Below, in pieces: positions 27,001 to 40,797 of a DNA stretch of 64,000 nt. The notes beneath the pieces are model-generated. The model had not been told where the DNA came from. It saw nothing but the letters and a program-made list of their open reading frames with translations, and did not search any database. Source of the DNA: Syngnathus acus. Taxonomy: Eukaryota > Chordata > Actinopteri > Syngnathiformes > Syngnathidae. The stretch's first letter is position 1. Each line of letters begins with the position of its first letter. Location of the stretch: assembly GCF_901709675.1 (NCBI RefSeq), contig NC_051099.1, positions 2,046,001-2,110,000 on the forward strand, read 5' to 3'. The translations under genes and the position numbers were made by a program.

Positions 27001-30000
27001 ACTTTCTGGCTGGACCAAGGAGATCAGAACATGACTCAGTCCTAAAGGCTGAATCCCAGAAAGTTTCACTCGTAGTTGATGAATCACAGGATTGACCAAA
27101 TGCTAATTTTACACATTATCAACTCAGTAGGTCTTCAGAAAATACAATATATGATGGCTACATTCTAAACAAAGTCAATTCCACAGGGGGACATTTGTTC
27201 CTTGGAGTCGATTTAATGTCGGTCTGATTGCGCCAATGTGATGTTAGATTGACGAGGACCTCAAAGGATGCTCTGGGGGAAATCTTTTGTCTGCATCTTG
27301 CTCTTCAGTGAGATGAGACGGATTTTTTTCTATCAAATTGTTTGTGACCTCTACTGGTGCTTTTGCTGATTGGTGAATGCACAATGGAGCCAAGTGGCCA
27401 TTTCATTCAACTTTACTCCTGGTTGGCTCCTTAGAATAGTCTCTTAGAAGCTCTTCACATCTCTCATGTCCTTACACACTCTTATTCCATCATTATATTT
27501 TACAAGTCATTGGTTTTCAAAATCATGTTTTGCTGAATGCTTCCCAATTTACCTTATCAATAGATCAAGTCAAGTCATTGCAAACAATCTGCTCTCGAGC
27601 ATCTGTTGATACTCGAGTGTTTGGTTATCTCATTTTTTATTCATGAAATTAATGAGAGTCAAGATGTTCTTTGGCCGCACGCTGTTTCTAAAAAAAAAAA
27701 GTGACCATCTAGATAACCAGCAGATTCATTTATTCTCAACAACTGACACAACATCCTTGTGATTCTTCTATTATCCCCGCACGACCGTCTGGGTAGAAAT
27801 GAAACTCGTCGCATTCGTAGTCACAGCAGGATATGAAAGCTGCCGACATTTATGTTTTGTTTGAAGAGGGAGAGCAATTAGAGCAAATTGCCAGCGTGAG
27901 GAGCGCTTGTTGAAAGCAATATCAGCTGACTACAAGGAGCAATGCGGCATTAGATCATCGATGGCCAAGAGGGCGTATCCGTGAAAATGATATATTTTTT
28001 TTTTGGGCTTTAAATTATGTTCAGGCGACACCGGATTAGAAAATGACAAAGACTGACCATAATAGATTGCTGCAATTATTATTTCCAATGACAAAAGCGA
28101 TCATTGCAGACACTCAACACGGCTCTCGATGAACCGCAGTGGTGGCCCATTGGACATCATATGCGTATGCCTGAGTGTTGTCATTAAGGCTCATGGATTA
28201 TTCATGATTTATTCACAGAGAAATAAAGGAAAATGTCAACCTTTGCAAGGATAACTGAAAAAAAAAATCTCTGCACATTTTTTGCTGAATCAAAATATAA
28301 CTTCGTCCCAAAGAGTTTTGCGTTAATGCTAGCAACAACCCAAATTAATAACGCTTCCAAATCAACAAAACGTATGCTAACTAATTGCCTAGTAATAGAA
28401 ATGATCATAAAGGCTGTCCTGCTTAAATGAAGTTCCCGGTGACACTGGCAGCTGCGTGGCTTGGGTAAATGAATGCAGGAACGCGGCCAGCACGGCAATG
28501 GCGGAAGCGCATAATGACAACCCTCGGGTTAGGTCAAACACAATGGCTTGGCATTTGGAGGGAATTAAAATACAATGCCGTAAGGACAGGGGCGGTAGTT
28601 CATTTGGGCGAGAGAAGCCATTTGGCCGTTATCAACTGCGCTGTGAAGGCAACACCTGCAGAATACAAAACATCGTAGGTCGCTAGTAGATCTTTGAAAA
28701 AGGCTGCTACTGAGTAATTCATGTTTTATATTGATGTCCGAAAAGTGTTTTTCATATTACTATGAAAATATGATCTATTGAGTATTTTTTTTCTTTACTG
28801 ATCTGTTGGTTTAGATGTGAGATTTCAACATTCAGATTACTTCCAAATACAAAATGATATTTTAGATTACCTCTAGAATTTCACTATCTAAAGTTTATAA
28901 AGCTCAGCAATTACTCTTGATGTGCCATCATTTTGATGACTGTAGTTATTTTTCCACGTGGACAGTGCATGTCCATCATTAGATTTGCAATCTGACCCCT
29001 GACCCCCAACTAATGCCACAACATTTGGACCACCTCATTCTTTCTATTCTCCGAAGCGCATCCCAGAGAATCGATTGACAATCTGACTAGCATGTGAACT
29101 CCCCGTTGCAGAAATGCTCTCCCTATTTAATGATTGCAGGGCATTCTGCCCACTCCTGGAATTCCTCATTTGTATTCCTCCTTTGCTCTGGGTAGCTATC
29201 TCAACCTCGCCGCTGACCTCAGATGTGTCACCGACTGGGCCATAGAGCCTCCTACAATGAGCCGAGATAAAAAGCTCATTCTGTGTCGCTATGCCACCAC
29301 TGCTTCATTAGATGGAGTCTAATCTGAAAGCAACAGAGGGAGAGGGCGGGGAGAGGCCGTGTTCCAAGTTGTGTGGCCGGCCGGCCGCATGTCTTTCTAG
29401 TGTCTAGTTAGAAAGCCATTATCGGGGCACAAAATGGCTGCACCGGGACAACTTTCTTGTTGTGGTCTCACACGTTGAAATTGAAAGGGTAGACGAATTG
29501 ACTGTTAGAATGGGATCATCGTAGAAGAGTTAAGCGTGATTGAAAATCTGCTTTAGTGCCACAGTCGGAACAAAATCCGGTCCGAGCGAGAAACCCCGAA
29601 GCGCATTACAAATCATGTTTACTGGATGGAGGTCTTTACTTTGGGGAATTTACAACATGCTGTAAATCTCCACACTTTTCTTCATCTTAGTTATAGAAAT
29701 AGTCTTTGCTTCTTCATCAGGTCAGAATTGGGCATGGAGGTGTGCCGAATGAAATGTCCATTGCGTATATTTTGGGACCAGTCACTTCCCTCAGCATCAA
29801 ACTCTACCATCCTCCCTTCGCATCACTATACACATCCCTGCCCCTCGCCCTTTGCTAAAAATAAACAGCAGTGTAGCAGAAAGTGTCACAGCCGTGTTTC
29901 TCCTCTCGGTTCTTAGGCAACTTCCTGGAATAGAATTGCGTTGGACGCCGTGTCGGGAGCGAAAACTGTTATTCCCCAGAGACCTAACCGCTCGAATGAC

Positions 30001-30589
30001 ATGCTAAATTGAGGAGGGCTAGTACTTAAACTCATGGATACGGCGCCAGACACTGTAACCAGACAAATTGAAAGTTTGCATTTGAGAGAAGTTTGTTACA
30101 AATTGAGCCAGGTGTTTTGTAAAAGTCACTCGCTGCACAAAACGCCGTCACGTGATTTCTCGTCGGACCTCACGATACAGTTAAGGAGAGCGCGCAAGTG
30201 TTTGGGCCGTATATCTTGCAACACCCGTGGGCATCTCCTCCGATGTTAACATCTCTTGTCATGTTTCATTGCCTCTTTGAAAGGTCACACGCTGCAAATT
30301 GCCATTGCGGTGCTTATGAAAAAGCAGGAGGGGGAAAGGGGCCCCCACGGCATTTGCGGGAGTGACGGCGCCACCCTCGGGACACGGTGCGTCGCGTGAG
30401 CTTGCGCTGACTCAAAGTGACACATGACTCGCTCTGTCCATTCTGACTGACAGACAGGCCCTGCCCCCTTGCTCTACTTCCTCTAGATCTCACTTTTTAG
30501 ATTTCACCTTGTGCCGCTTTTAGCAATGGATATTTGAACACAAACTGTGAAGTCATACATGTAGACAGACAATGTAAAATTACCCAAGC

Positions 30590-30672
30590 ATGTATTATGG
30601 CAGCTTACTCGTTGTAGTCGTCAAACTCTTCTTTGTCTGTATGACAGTTATACTGCCCCCTAGTGGCTAATT
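30590..30672 (-). repeat. copy of a dispersed repeat with a CTCF-like core
   Basis: On the minus strand it reads TTAGCCACTAGGGGGCAGTA followed by TAACTGTCATACAGACAAAG. It shares the GGCCAC..GG.GGCAGTA core and the following sequence with copies at 47853-47937, 51872-51960 and 53585-53680. This copy holds the only perfect CTCF consensus I found. Confidence 0.5.
30653..30666 (-). promoter_or_regulatory. CTCF-like binding site, perfect core consensus
   Basis: The minus strand reads CCACTAGGGGGCAG, matching all 14 positions of CCASYAGRKGGCRS. It lies about 6 kb beyond the msx2 gene end, in the drd1-msx2 desert, inside a dispersed repeat copy. Binding is inferred from the motif only. Confidence 0.45.
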
Positions 30673-33029
30673 GGCAGACAGCCGAAGGAGCAGCAACCGC
30701 GACGCATTTCATTTTGACATTCTATTTATTGATGTCATTGCTAAGTTGTTATTCTTGACTATAGATAAATGACAACTGTTAGGTGCTGTTTTGCATTCTG
30801 GTTGGGAAGCCATTAGACAATGGTCACTATGAAAGAGAAACTGCAGCAAAGGATGACAATTGCCAACGGATCTTTGTCTTCTTAATAGCCTCAGTAGGCT
30901 ATTTTCTGCAGTTAAACGGTAAAATTGCTGCTCTGTCGTGATGAATGCACATAACCTTGAGGCAGACATAGTGCAGACAACACCTGAAGGCGATGAAATG
31001 CATCATGGGGGTAAAAATCATCCTGCAACATTTTCTTCTATTATTTGGAAGCAGCAAGGAGTGATTTAACAGCACCATTCCGACCCTGCTAGACATTTAT
31101 TTGGAGCGCTGTAAAGTCGAACAAATGTAGCCATTTATTCACGGATTGGTTGATGGCTTCATGAGCTTGAACTCTTATGTTGCACATAATATATTTGATT
31201 GGATGATAAAAAGCGCCATATTCCTGCCTTGTTAGACTTGTCCTTCCTGTTTGAACCCTCGGCTCATACTTCCAGTTCGGGCGATAAAACATGACAAGGC
31301 GGGCACATCCAGCCATTTGTCATTGAAAGATTAAAATGTGAAATATCTCGAGGTGTTAGATGTGACTTTTCTTTCTCAGGTTTATAATGATTTGCAGAAG
31401 ATGTGTATCGATGGCAGGGATGTCAAACGGCCTTTTTTTTTTTTCATTTAAAGTCATGCAAATTGGTGATATGCTTTAGTTATATTTGATATCACCCGTA
31501 CAGTTTGTGCCATTAATATGTTCCACCATGGAAAAATAAAATGGGTGATTGACTGACTTTGGCCTTCGATTTCAGTCTTCCACAGCCACGCGCGCACGTT
31601 TCATTTATCCGCAGGCGCTCTGGAAGCCCTGCGTGATAACTTGCCTCAATCATTGCTAAGTTCTCGCCTACAGGTCGGAATTCCCAGCTGCCGCCTGTTG
31701 GACTGCGGGTGATGTTTGACAATGAACAACTGCGTGCCGCCTGTAGCGTCTCGGCTTAAACACACGCTCTGCTCTGGCTCACCCGGTGGGATTCCGCTCT
31801 GGAAAACCGCTGCACATTGTGCTCTTATGTCATCATAGGGAGTGCTTGGCGGAGCCATATTGCTTTATGACAATCAAAAAAATGGAAAACAGAGAGTGAT
31901 CTATGTACAGAGTAGCAAGAAGTGTATTCACTGTAAGCAAAAATTCCCATGGAGATTTAAAAACATTCCATAATATCGCACTACTGCTACTTGGAAGTCA
32001 ATTCTATTTCCTGTTCTATGGCTATCGTTACACTTTTTCCTTCCTTATATGTTGGCAGCCTTTAAATGTGTTTTGGTGCCCGAGCGCCTATTTATTGACT
32101 TTGAAACTATGGCATCATTGGAAATGACAATTTTCACATGAAAATCCAACGTGTGAATGTATTTTTAGATCATAGCCTCGCAGCTATGTTCTCACTTATC
32201 ATATGGCTCGGACACATGGCCGCTCGCTTCAACAAGCAACGATAGCGTGAAGGGTGTTGAAGGTGAAGCCCACTCCCACTCAAACTCGGGAGATGCATCC
32301 ATTAATGTTGCGTTTTCAAGACGTCTGGATTGAGCGAGTGGCCTTAGTAGGATGGAGATGGTGGATTTGACGAAATGCTGTGTGATTGTGTGTCCGTTCT
32401 TGTCACCTCCTTATTGATTTGTCAGGCAGCACTCTTTTTTTTCTTTTCATTTTATTTAAATGGAAATGGTTATATTTGATGCATTTCAGAGATAGAGATG
32501 AACACTGAGTGCATGTAAATTGAACTAAAACAAATGACTACAACACAAGCAGGCACATTGCCCAGTAACCAGATGTTTGGACATAGGGCAACTAGATGTA
32601 TATCTATTTTTTTTTTATTCGGCCCACTGTACCGCAAATCAAATGTCAGGCTGCCCTCACCCTTTTTTTTTTAAAGCTATTTTAAGATCAGCCAAATAAG
32701 AAGCCTGTTTTTTGCAATTATTTCCAGTTGCCTTGGTTTGAAGGCGTCTCAACTCTGTTGCTATAGTGGCACCTGCTGGATAAAACATGTAGCTTGAAAG
32801 TCACCCTTAAAAATAAACCCTTTTGCTCACTTCCTTTCTGTTTCATCTATAATTTTTCCTCTCTCACAATTTCGTGTTTGTGTGTGTTTTTGGCTTGCGG
32901 TGTATTTTGCATTTTCACCATAACTTACTCCAGACAACTTCTGATTTGATTGTCTCAGTTTGGCTATAAAGTGACACATGCTGCTTATGAGCATAATGGC
33001 ATGTGACGTAAGTGCGTCGCCATCTGTTT

Positions 33030-33070
33030 TGGGGCTAATTAAATCCTAATTAAGAGATCTAATTGGATAG
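33030..33070. promoter_or_regulatory. cluster of three TAATT homeodomain sites
   Basis: TAATTAA at 33036, TAATTAA at 33047 and TAATTGG at 33060, spaced 11 and 13 bases, in complex sequence about 2.4 kb beyond the msx2 transcript end. TAATTG is the site preferred by Msx proteins. The enhancer role is inferred. Confidence 0.3.
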
Positions 33071-35171
33071 GATGACGCTCTCACCCTGTCAGCTCATCCA
33101 TTCTTTCATAAAACTATTCAAATAATTCAGCAAATTGCTTTGCTGAGAGGTTTCTGGCAGGCTAATCTTTTCGTGTCTGAGTTACAATGTGCCTCTTTAA
33201 AAATATATTTTGAAGACCGCACTATTTATGTCCTGCATAATAACATCGAGCGACATGGCCCAACGTACCTAATCTGGACCCACACCTGGTGGTTGACGCT
33301 TGCACGCAGACTTGCTGCAATTGAAAATCTACCAGCTTGGTGTTCTTTGTGAAAAACAACAATTTGAGGTTTTTGACTTTGCAGGGCTTGAGTCTGCAAC
33401 CAATTTGGTCGCATTTGCATCAGTGCTTCCAATGTCAAAGTTAGTATAGAGCCTTGCTTTGACGTCTTGTATGGCTATCAAATGGAAAATGGCTGAAAGG
33501 AACTTCTCTTTGAGTGGGGTTGTCTTGCAAATGTTATGTAAAAGTAGGCCAGAAAGTCTGAAAGGCTTGCTCACAGACACATTGCGGGAAAGGAATAATA
33601 ACAGTTTTGTAAGATCTTCGTCATGCTGTCTGATGGCTAAAACCTCATAATTGTTTTTACGGGCCCCGCCGTCTTGATATCAGTCAGCACCAGCAGCATC
33701 TTTTCAGACTTCTTATTCATTTTTTTTATCATCATGTGCTATGGCTTTGAAGCTCACACGGCAGCAGCAGAGGAAGCCTCTTTCTTAAGTGATCAGCAAA
33801 GCACAAAAGACAGATACAAAGCGTGGTATTCTTCAAATTGGAAATGCTCAGAGGCAAAAAAAAGTCTTTTTCACACCCTCAGATGGCATCAAGCCACTTT
33901 TTATAGTCTCTCCACGAGCTGGTCACACTCCCAAGTTGTCCAATACTGAAGCCCAGTCTCCTGAAATGACTTTTATAAATACAATATATTCATCCCAGCC
34001 ACTAGAGGGAGGTAGTAGGCATTGCGCAGTCGTGTTGACACACTTAACAACCACATGCTGTGCTAATTACTACCAGAGGGCCCACTAATGGCACTAACAG
34101 AGCTTGAAAAATCGATAGCCTAGTGGTGAACGCTTCGCCCTTTGACATTGGACACCCCGAAAGAAAACGACGCCTCTGAACCCTTTGCCGATTTAACAAC
34201 AGGAAACCTCGTAAACGTGCTGTTGTCGCCCGTAAATAATTTCCTTGTTATATTCTGCTTTCTGTTAGAAAACAACAATGCATGTCCCCAGTGTACGCCG
34301 TTAATGCGATGTTTAATAAGACTGAACATTGGATTTTGGTACCAGAGATGGGCGCTTTCAGTCACATGACTTGACTCAAGTCAGACCCAAGTTGGCTATT
34401 TTAGGGTGATCACAATGCAGTGGTACTGTGGAAGCAGATCTGCTCAACTTTCCATGCCTTGATGTTTTGCTTTCGACAGCAAAACCAGCTGATATGTAAT
34501 CGGCTCTGCTGTTTATAGTCAAGTAGTCTAGTCCGATTACTTTAAACATCAATTTCACACAGTCGATCATTTCAACTCATAACACCCGATTAATGCATGA
34601 TGCGTGTCCCTTGTGCGAAGAAATCATTTGAAGTGTTTCGGTCCAATGTTGTGGAAAACAGTCATGCAATAATTGTACAGTTATTCATAATATATGATGA
34701 GCATGTGTGTGATAAATGTTGTATGGGCTTTTTATGAGAGTTCCTCTAAAATTTTATTTGTTTTTAGAATTGATGGTGTGCCTGAGCAAAATTTATCGTG
34801 GGTGTTATATTACCCAATAAATGTTTGGAACCCAGCAGACCGCATTACAATTTTGTCTCACAGTTAAATTCAATGTATGTTTTTCTTTACTGTGCAACTT
34901 TTGGCGCGATGATTAAAAAAAGCCAAACGTAAACGCTAGATACAATAAAACAGTGTTCAGTACGTCTTTGACATGCCTTTGCTAAAATATCAGTTGCCAA
35001 TACTTTAGGCAAAAAAAAATAAAATATGGCCTCGAGTAAGTCCTCCTCAACAGTAGTTGGCGCTATACTGCGGCAGTTTGACACATTGGTGAATCATCTA
35101 TTTATAAAGAACGGTTGTCACCATTTCTTGTCATTGTACATCTTTAGTTAAACAGATCCTAAAATTCCACC

Positions 35172-35289
35172 CCTAAAATAAAATTAAGAAATATTTAATA
35201 ATAAATATAATCAGTATTTGTTTTTTTTGTTTTTTTCGTGTTTTCTGAACCAAACATGAAAAAAAAAATACTGAGGCCGATATTTTAGG
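35172..35289. repeat. imperfect inverted repeat, MITE-like hairpin
   Basis: Outer arms CCTAAAATA (35172-35180) and TATTTTAGG (35281-35289) are exact reverse complements. A second pair, 35212-35226 and 35259-35273, matches at 14 of 15 positions (CAGTATTT then T-rich against A-rich then ATACTG). It lies just past the msx2 transcript end. Its size and AT-rich nested arms suit a small non-autonomous element, but no flanking target duplication was identified. Confidence 0.5.
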
Positions 35290-35444
35290 AAGGTGCCGAT
35301 ATTTAGCTTTGTGATTACAAAAAACTAAGTCGAACCGGTTGAACAGGAAGTACAAACGGGTTTGACAAACCATTGCGTGAAATTAATGCGCTGTTCAAAG
35401 GACTACAACACACACACGGAGAACAGCTACAAAGACACAGGGGA

Positions 35445-35450
35445 TTTATT
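35445..35450 (-). terminator. poly(A) signal AATAAA, candidate msx2 3' end
   Basis: Minus-strand AATAAA followed about 27-38 bases downstream by a GU-rich run (CGTGTGTGTGTTG, 35406-35418), the expected arrangement for cleavage and polyadenylation. Confidence 0.6.
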
Positions 35451-36198
35451 TTTATACTCACATATTTTTCCATACAATGCATAATTACTGTAATTATGGC
35501 TTCACTACTGTGTTGGTGATGGTCGACAACCTGTTCTGACTTGTGTACAAATTCCGGTTACGTCTCCCCCACAGGAACGGAACTCCATCGTAAACCGAAT
35601 TTGTATTTACATTCGACCGTGTGAAACAGACAACACTTTTTTTTTTTTTTTCTTCAAGCAAACATTCTGTAAGGCCTTATTCAATTTCAACAAAAATGCA
35701 TGCAGCATAAACCACATAGCATAACGTTGACCCTTTAAAAGGATCGTTTAAGAGCCATAAAAAATATACCACTCATATACTGTGTTCTCAGTAATAATCA
35801 TAAATATATATCTAAAAAAAAAAAATCACTTGTACAATCCCCACAATTTCCGAGAGAATAAATAGAATTAAGGCCACCGTGTTGTATTGCTGGGGTGGTT
35901 AAAGCTAGAATGAAAGGTGGAATAAAACCAGGTCTATTAACATTGACTTTTATTTGGTCTTAAAGCTTGTTGTTCACTGTACGGTGGATTTTCAAGCTAT
36001 CATTTCAATACGTAGGCTACATTGTGTCATAATATTGCAGCACTGAGGGCTACTTGAGGAGATGCAGCATAATTAGGAGCATGAAGAAGAAGAAGCAGAG
36101 AAGGTCCCCAAAATAGTTCCAGTGAGACGTGTTGTTCCCACCTGTTGTGTTTTAGAAAATATAATAGTGCTATTTTTATTTGGAAGGATGGAATACAA

Positions 36199-36236
36199 TG
36201 ATGGCATTTCTGTTCATTTCAATGGAGAAATCATTT
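36199..36236 (-). repeat. short dispersed teleost repeat fragment in msx2 3' UTR
   Basis: The string ATGGCATTTCTGTTCATTTC then AATGGAGAAA differs from the 21046-21096 copy at only a few positions. Confidence 0.5.
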
Positions 36237-36632
36237 TTTTAAATAAGTGTTTTGCGTGACGAGCATCAGTTTTAAAGTAAACATCAACTGGAAGTGAGTT
36301 TGAAGCAATCACTCTTTTTTTTTGAGTACTGTATGAGTGACAGCTGCTAAGAAGTACATATAAAAGTTGAATAAATTCAATGTGTTTAAAACATAAAAGG
36401 GGTCAAACAATCTATCTTAAGGCCCTTGTGGACGTAAGGCACATTTGGCTATCAGTTCAGAGTCCAGTGCAAGCGTGTAGTAAACATGAGCTGGTGAGCG
36501 AGACATCATGTGAGCAAGCGGCTCGTCTGAACCGTTTTACAATCCTCACCATGGGGAGAATAAAAGATCTCCTTGTGCGGCTATGAACACGTTGAAAGTC
36601 CGTCCGGCATCCTCAACGCGTCCTTCTGGAAG

Positions 36633-38273
<1,641 letters not shown>

Positions 38274-38601
38274 GAGATTGTGAGGAGAGCATCCAGTCTT
38301 CCGGCTCGGATGTTTCAGACTTGACCGGTGACGAAGGCGCTCCCGGGTAGCTCTTCCGGGCCTGCACGGCTGCATCCCCCCCGCACCTGTAAACGGAACC
38401 AAATCCTGCAGGCGATGATCCAGATCCAGGCTCTGTCTTGCACCGAATGGGTTCCCCCCCGCGGCTTTCGCTCGTCGTCCTCCCAGACATGATCGCCTCC
38501 ACGCTGAACGGATGGCGATGCCGCGGAGGAGAGCTTTTCCTCTCCTCCTCCGACGAACTGCCCCCAAAATCCTTCGTGCTCTCCCGGGTCGTCATCTCCA
38601 T
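38274..38601 (-). CDS. msx2: Msx2 homeobox protein, exon 1 (N-terminal repression region)
   Basis: Encodes residues 1-109 plus one base of codon 110. Residues 31-39 (PFSVEAIMS) form the EH1-type motif that recruits Groucho/TLE co-repressors and is diagnostic of Msx proteins. It is preceded by an acidic/serine stretch (SSSEEERKSSP). The end, VKSETSEPEDWM, parallels VKSENSE in human MSX2. The ATG at 38601-38599 was chosen because it is the first ATG in frame and has A at -3 and G at +4; an ATG two codons later is a weaker alternative. The frame stays open upstream but only with non-ATG codons. The joined protein is 253 residues, against about 267 in human MSX2. Confidence 0.92.
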
Positions 38602-38850
38602 AGTCCCGCCTGACGAGTTGGTCGTGCTCCGATGAGCTGCGCGTTGTATTGATGCTGTCAAGTCGCGTGTAGGCGTTTGTAAGGAGGCAGGTCATGTGAC
38701 TCCGACGCCCCACTTGGACCAATCGCGTTTCACCAGGATCTTGAGCGCCTCTCTTCAGGGAAGGCTCGCTCGCTCGGCAAAGGCGGATGTTGCTTTATGA
38801 GCCGATGGAAATGGAAAGAAATGCTTTTATCATTAATAGTGGAAGCCAGA
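38602..38850 (-). promoter_or_regulatory. msx2: candidate msx2 promoter and 5' UTR
   Basis: GC-richer sequence upstream of the msx2 ATG. It contains the E-box palindrome-like GTCATGTGAC (38691-38700), a CCAAT pentamer (38719-38723, on the opposite strand to the gene), and a weak TATA-like CATAAAG on the gene strand (38793-38799) that would place transcription start near 38770. The sites are seen; their use is inferred. Confidence 0.4.
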
Positions 38851-40797
38851 TGTAGCTCGAGATTGACTTGATTTAAATTACATTGCTTTTCAAACTTGGA
38901 AGCAGTGCAGGACCTCTGCAGTGTTTACATGTACGGCACCAAAGCACACATTTTACATAAAAAAGAAAAAGAAAAGAGTAGAACCCCTTAGCACGACTAA
39001 ACCCGGAGTGGCCTATTTGGTGCAATGTGAAAATTCCTGGTGGGCAGCCAGGAGTCACTTGGCATTGAGTCACAAGAATAAAATATCTTTAGATCCCGGG
39101 CTGTGGTGGTTTCATGTTGCATTGAGATCATCATAATGGGACCATTCATCAAGTTTATCATCTTAAAACATAAACAGTCCGGTATCACTTTATAGCATGA
39201 AATTTATCAGCTCATAATATAACACTGAAGTCATTTTATTTTCTGATGTTGCAGCGATACGCTTCCATCATTTTGCACCTTGGTAGTTTTTTTTATTTGA
39301 TTTTTTTTATCTATCTCACTCAGTCCGAGTTGTCAATGTGTTCAAAGAATATTTTACATCTATTGCAATCTCATTCCGCTCCAGTGATGGATTAGCTCAG
39401 TCGCTAACCTCATGACACCGTATGTATAAACACAAGCACCACGCGGTTAATTCAGGGCCATTACACCCTCGGATGCGGCACAGATCCCTTTTCTTCTTTA
39501 TCTCAAATCAGTCTGTTTGCTTTATTAGCGTGACTTTTCTGTTAGGGCCTACTGGGAAGTTGCGTGTCAATCTGCATTGGAAGTGATGTGTCACACTCCA
39601 ATTGCACACTAAACGGCTTTGCTGAATTGAAGATTTATGCTCCACGCTTTGAGTTTAGCGCCCCGGCTGGGCTGGACGCAAACCAGATGAGACGTTCACA
39701 TGCCTCTGTGCGGCTGGCCCATTCATCCGTGATGTCCTATGATTCAGCACTATTTCACTTGAAACGGCTCCTTGTGACCCATATGATGGTTGTCAGATAA
39801 GAAGTTCCTGGCAGGGAGGACTTCACACTTATTTCCACAGTTAATTTATCTGATGGTTCGGGATTTCTTTTTTTTCCTTATTAGAGTGAAAGCGTTTCAT
39901 TCGCATAGGCCACAGTTGCTTGTGTAATGTCACATGTGTTGCATGATTGTTTTATTAGAAAACCCCGGGCTATTCTTTTTGGAGCAATCAGGCCCCTCGA
40001 ACAATAATCAATACAAAAGAGCCTGGTTTACTTCCAAATATTTTTAACTTCAAAACAATCCTGACAGCACTCACTAGGCCACGCCCCCCTGAAGGCACAA
40101 CAGTACTCTTGTTGTGACTTCTGGCTTGTCTTCTCGTACAGTTGTTGTTTTTTTGTCAGGCTATGAATATGTCCAAGCCTGGAGAATTATTTAACTGTGG
40201 TGTTTTTCAGTGACTCTTCCGTGTTGGAAAGCGGCGGGAGGCCATGTTATTAAAGTGGGGTGATTTCACAGACAATCAGGGGTTTGTGAAGGCGCCAGTG
40301 AGCGGCCAGATGAAAAGATCAACTCCTCAGGGGAGAAACTGTTGCCTTCCCCCGCCTGCCCTCCCGCCCCAGCAGCCCGTCCCTCAAGTGTTCTGCTTCT
40401 CTTTTGCCCCGCAGGCACCTTGTCATTCATGATTTGCATAACATGAGTGTCAGTGGCGTGTTTCTCCACCTTAGCTTGTGTTCATCTAATTGCAATTTTT
40501 TTCCCCCCCCACATTGGCACTTGGATGTCTTTTAGTCATGTTCTTAGATATGTCCCTAGGAAGGCAGGCATTTTAAAAAGTATTTAATGTTGCAACTTTG
40601 GATTCAAAACTAAATCAATACAATGGCTCAGTAGTACAAAACTCATTGACCCGCTGGGTAAGAAATACCAATAAAAACAGTCAAACAAAAACAACACTAG
40701 AAAATAATCGGACACCAAAGCCATGACCAGCACCTCTTTTTTTGACTTGGCAAAAGGACAAGCAAGCCAAAACAACTGATAAAAGGCTTGAACAATA

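Larger units (their letters stand above)
20000..35171. other. intergenic DNA between drd1 and msx2, right half
   Basis: No recognisable exon was found. Content I can name: a SINE-like fragment at 20503-20600, copies of short dispersed repeats at 21046-21096 and 30590-30672, a perfect CTCF consensus at 30653-30666, two near matches (27344-27357 and 32766-32779), and clustered TAATT homeodomain sites at 33036-33066 and 24539-24544. Poly-A or poly-T runs of 10-16 bases are common. The rest is single-copy-looking sequence with no assigned role. Confidence 0.7.
35425..36632 (-). other. msx2: probable 3' UTR of msx2
   Basis: Runs from the msx2 stop to the distal poly(A) signal at 35445-35450. Two internal AATAAA hexamers on the minus strand (35949-35954 and 36175-36180) could give shorter transcripts. 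A piece of a dispersed repeat (36199-36236) has landed in it. The length of about 1.2 kb is similar to what I recall for mammalian MSX2. Confidence 0.55.

Noticed and set aside
34116-34126. TAGCCTAGTGG, a good Pol III A-box, followed by SINE-like sequence
   Set aside because: No B-box at the right distance and no cloverleaf; at most a SINE scrap.
39395-39420. TTAGCTCAGTCGCTAACCTC, tRNA-like
   Set aside because: No B-box or acceptor stem pairing was found, so not called a tRNA.
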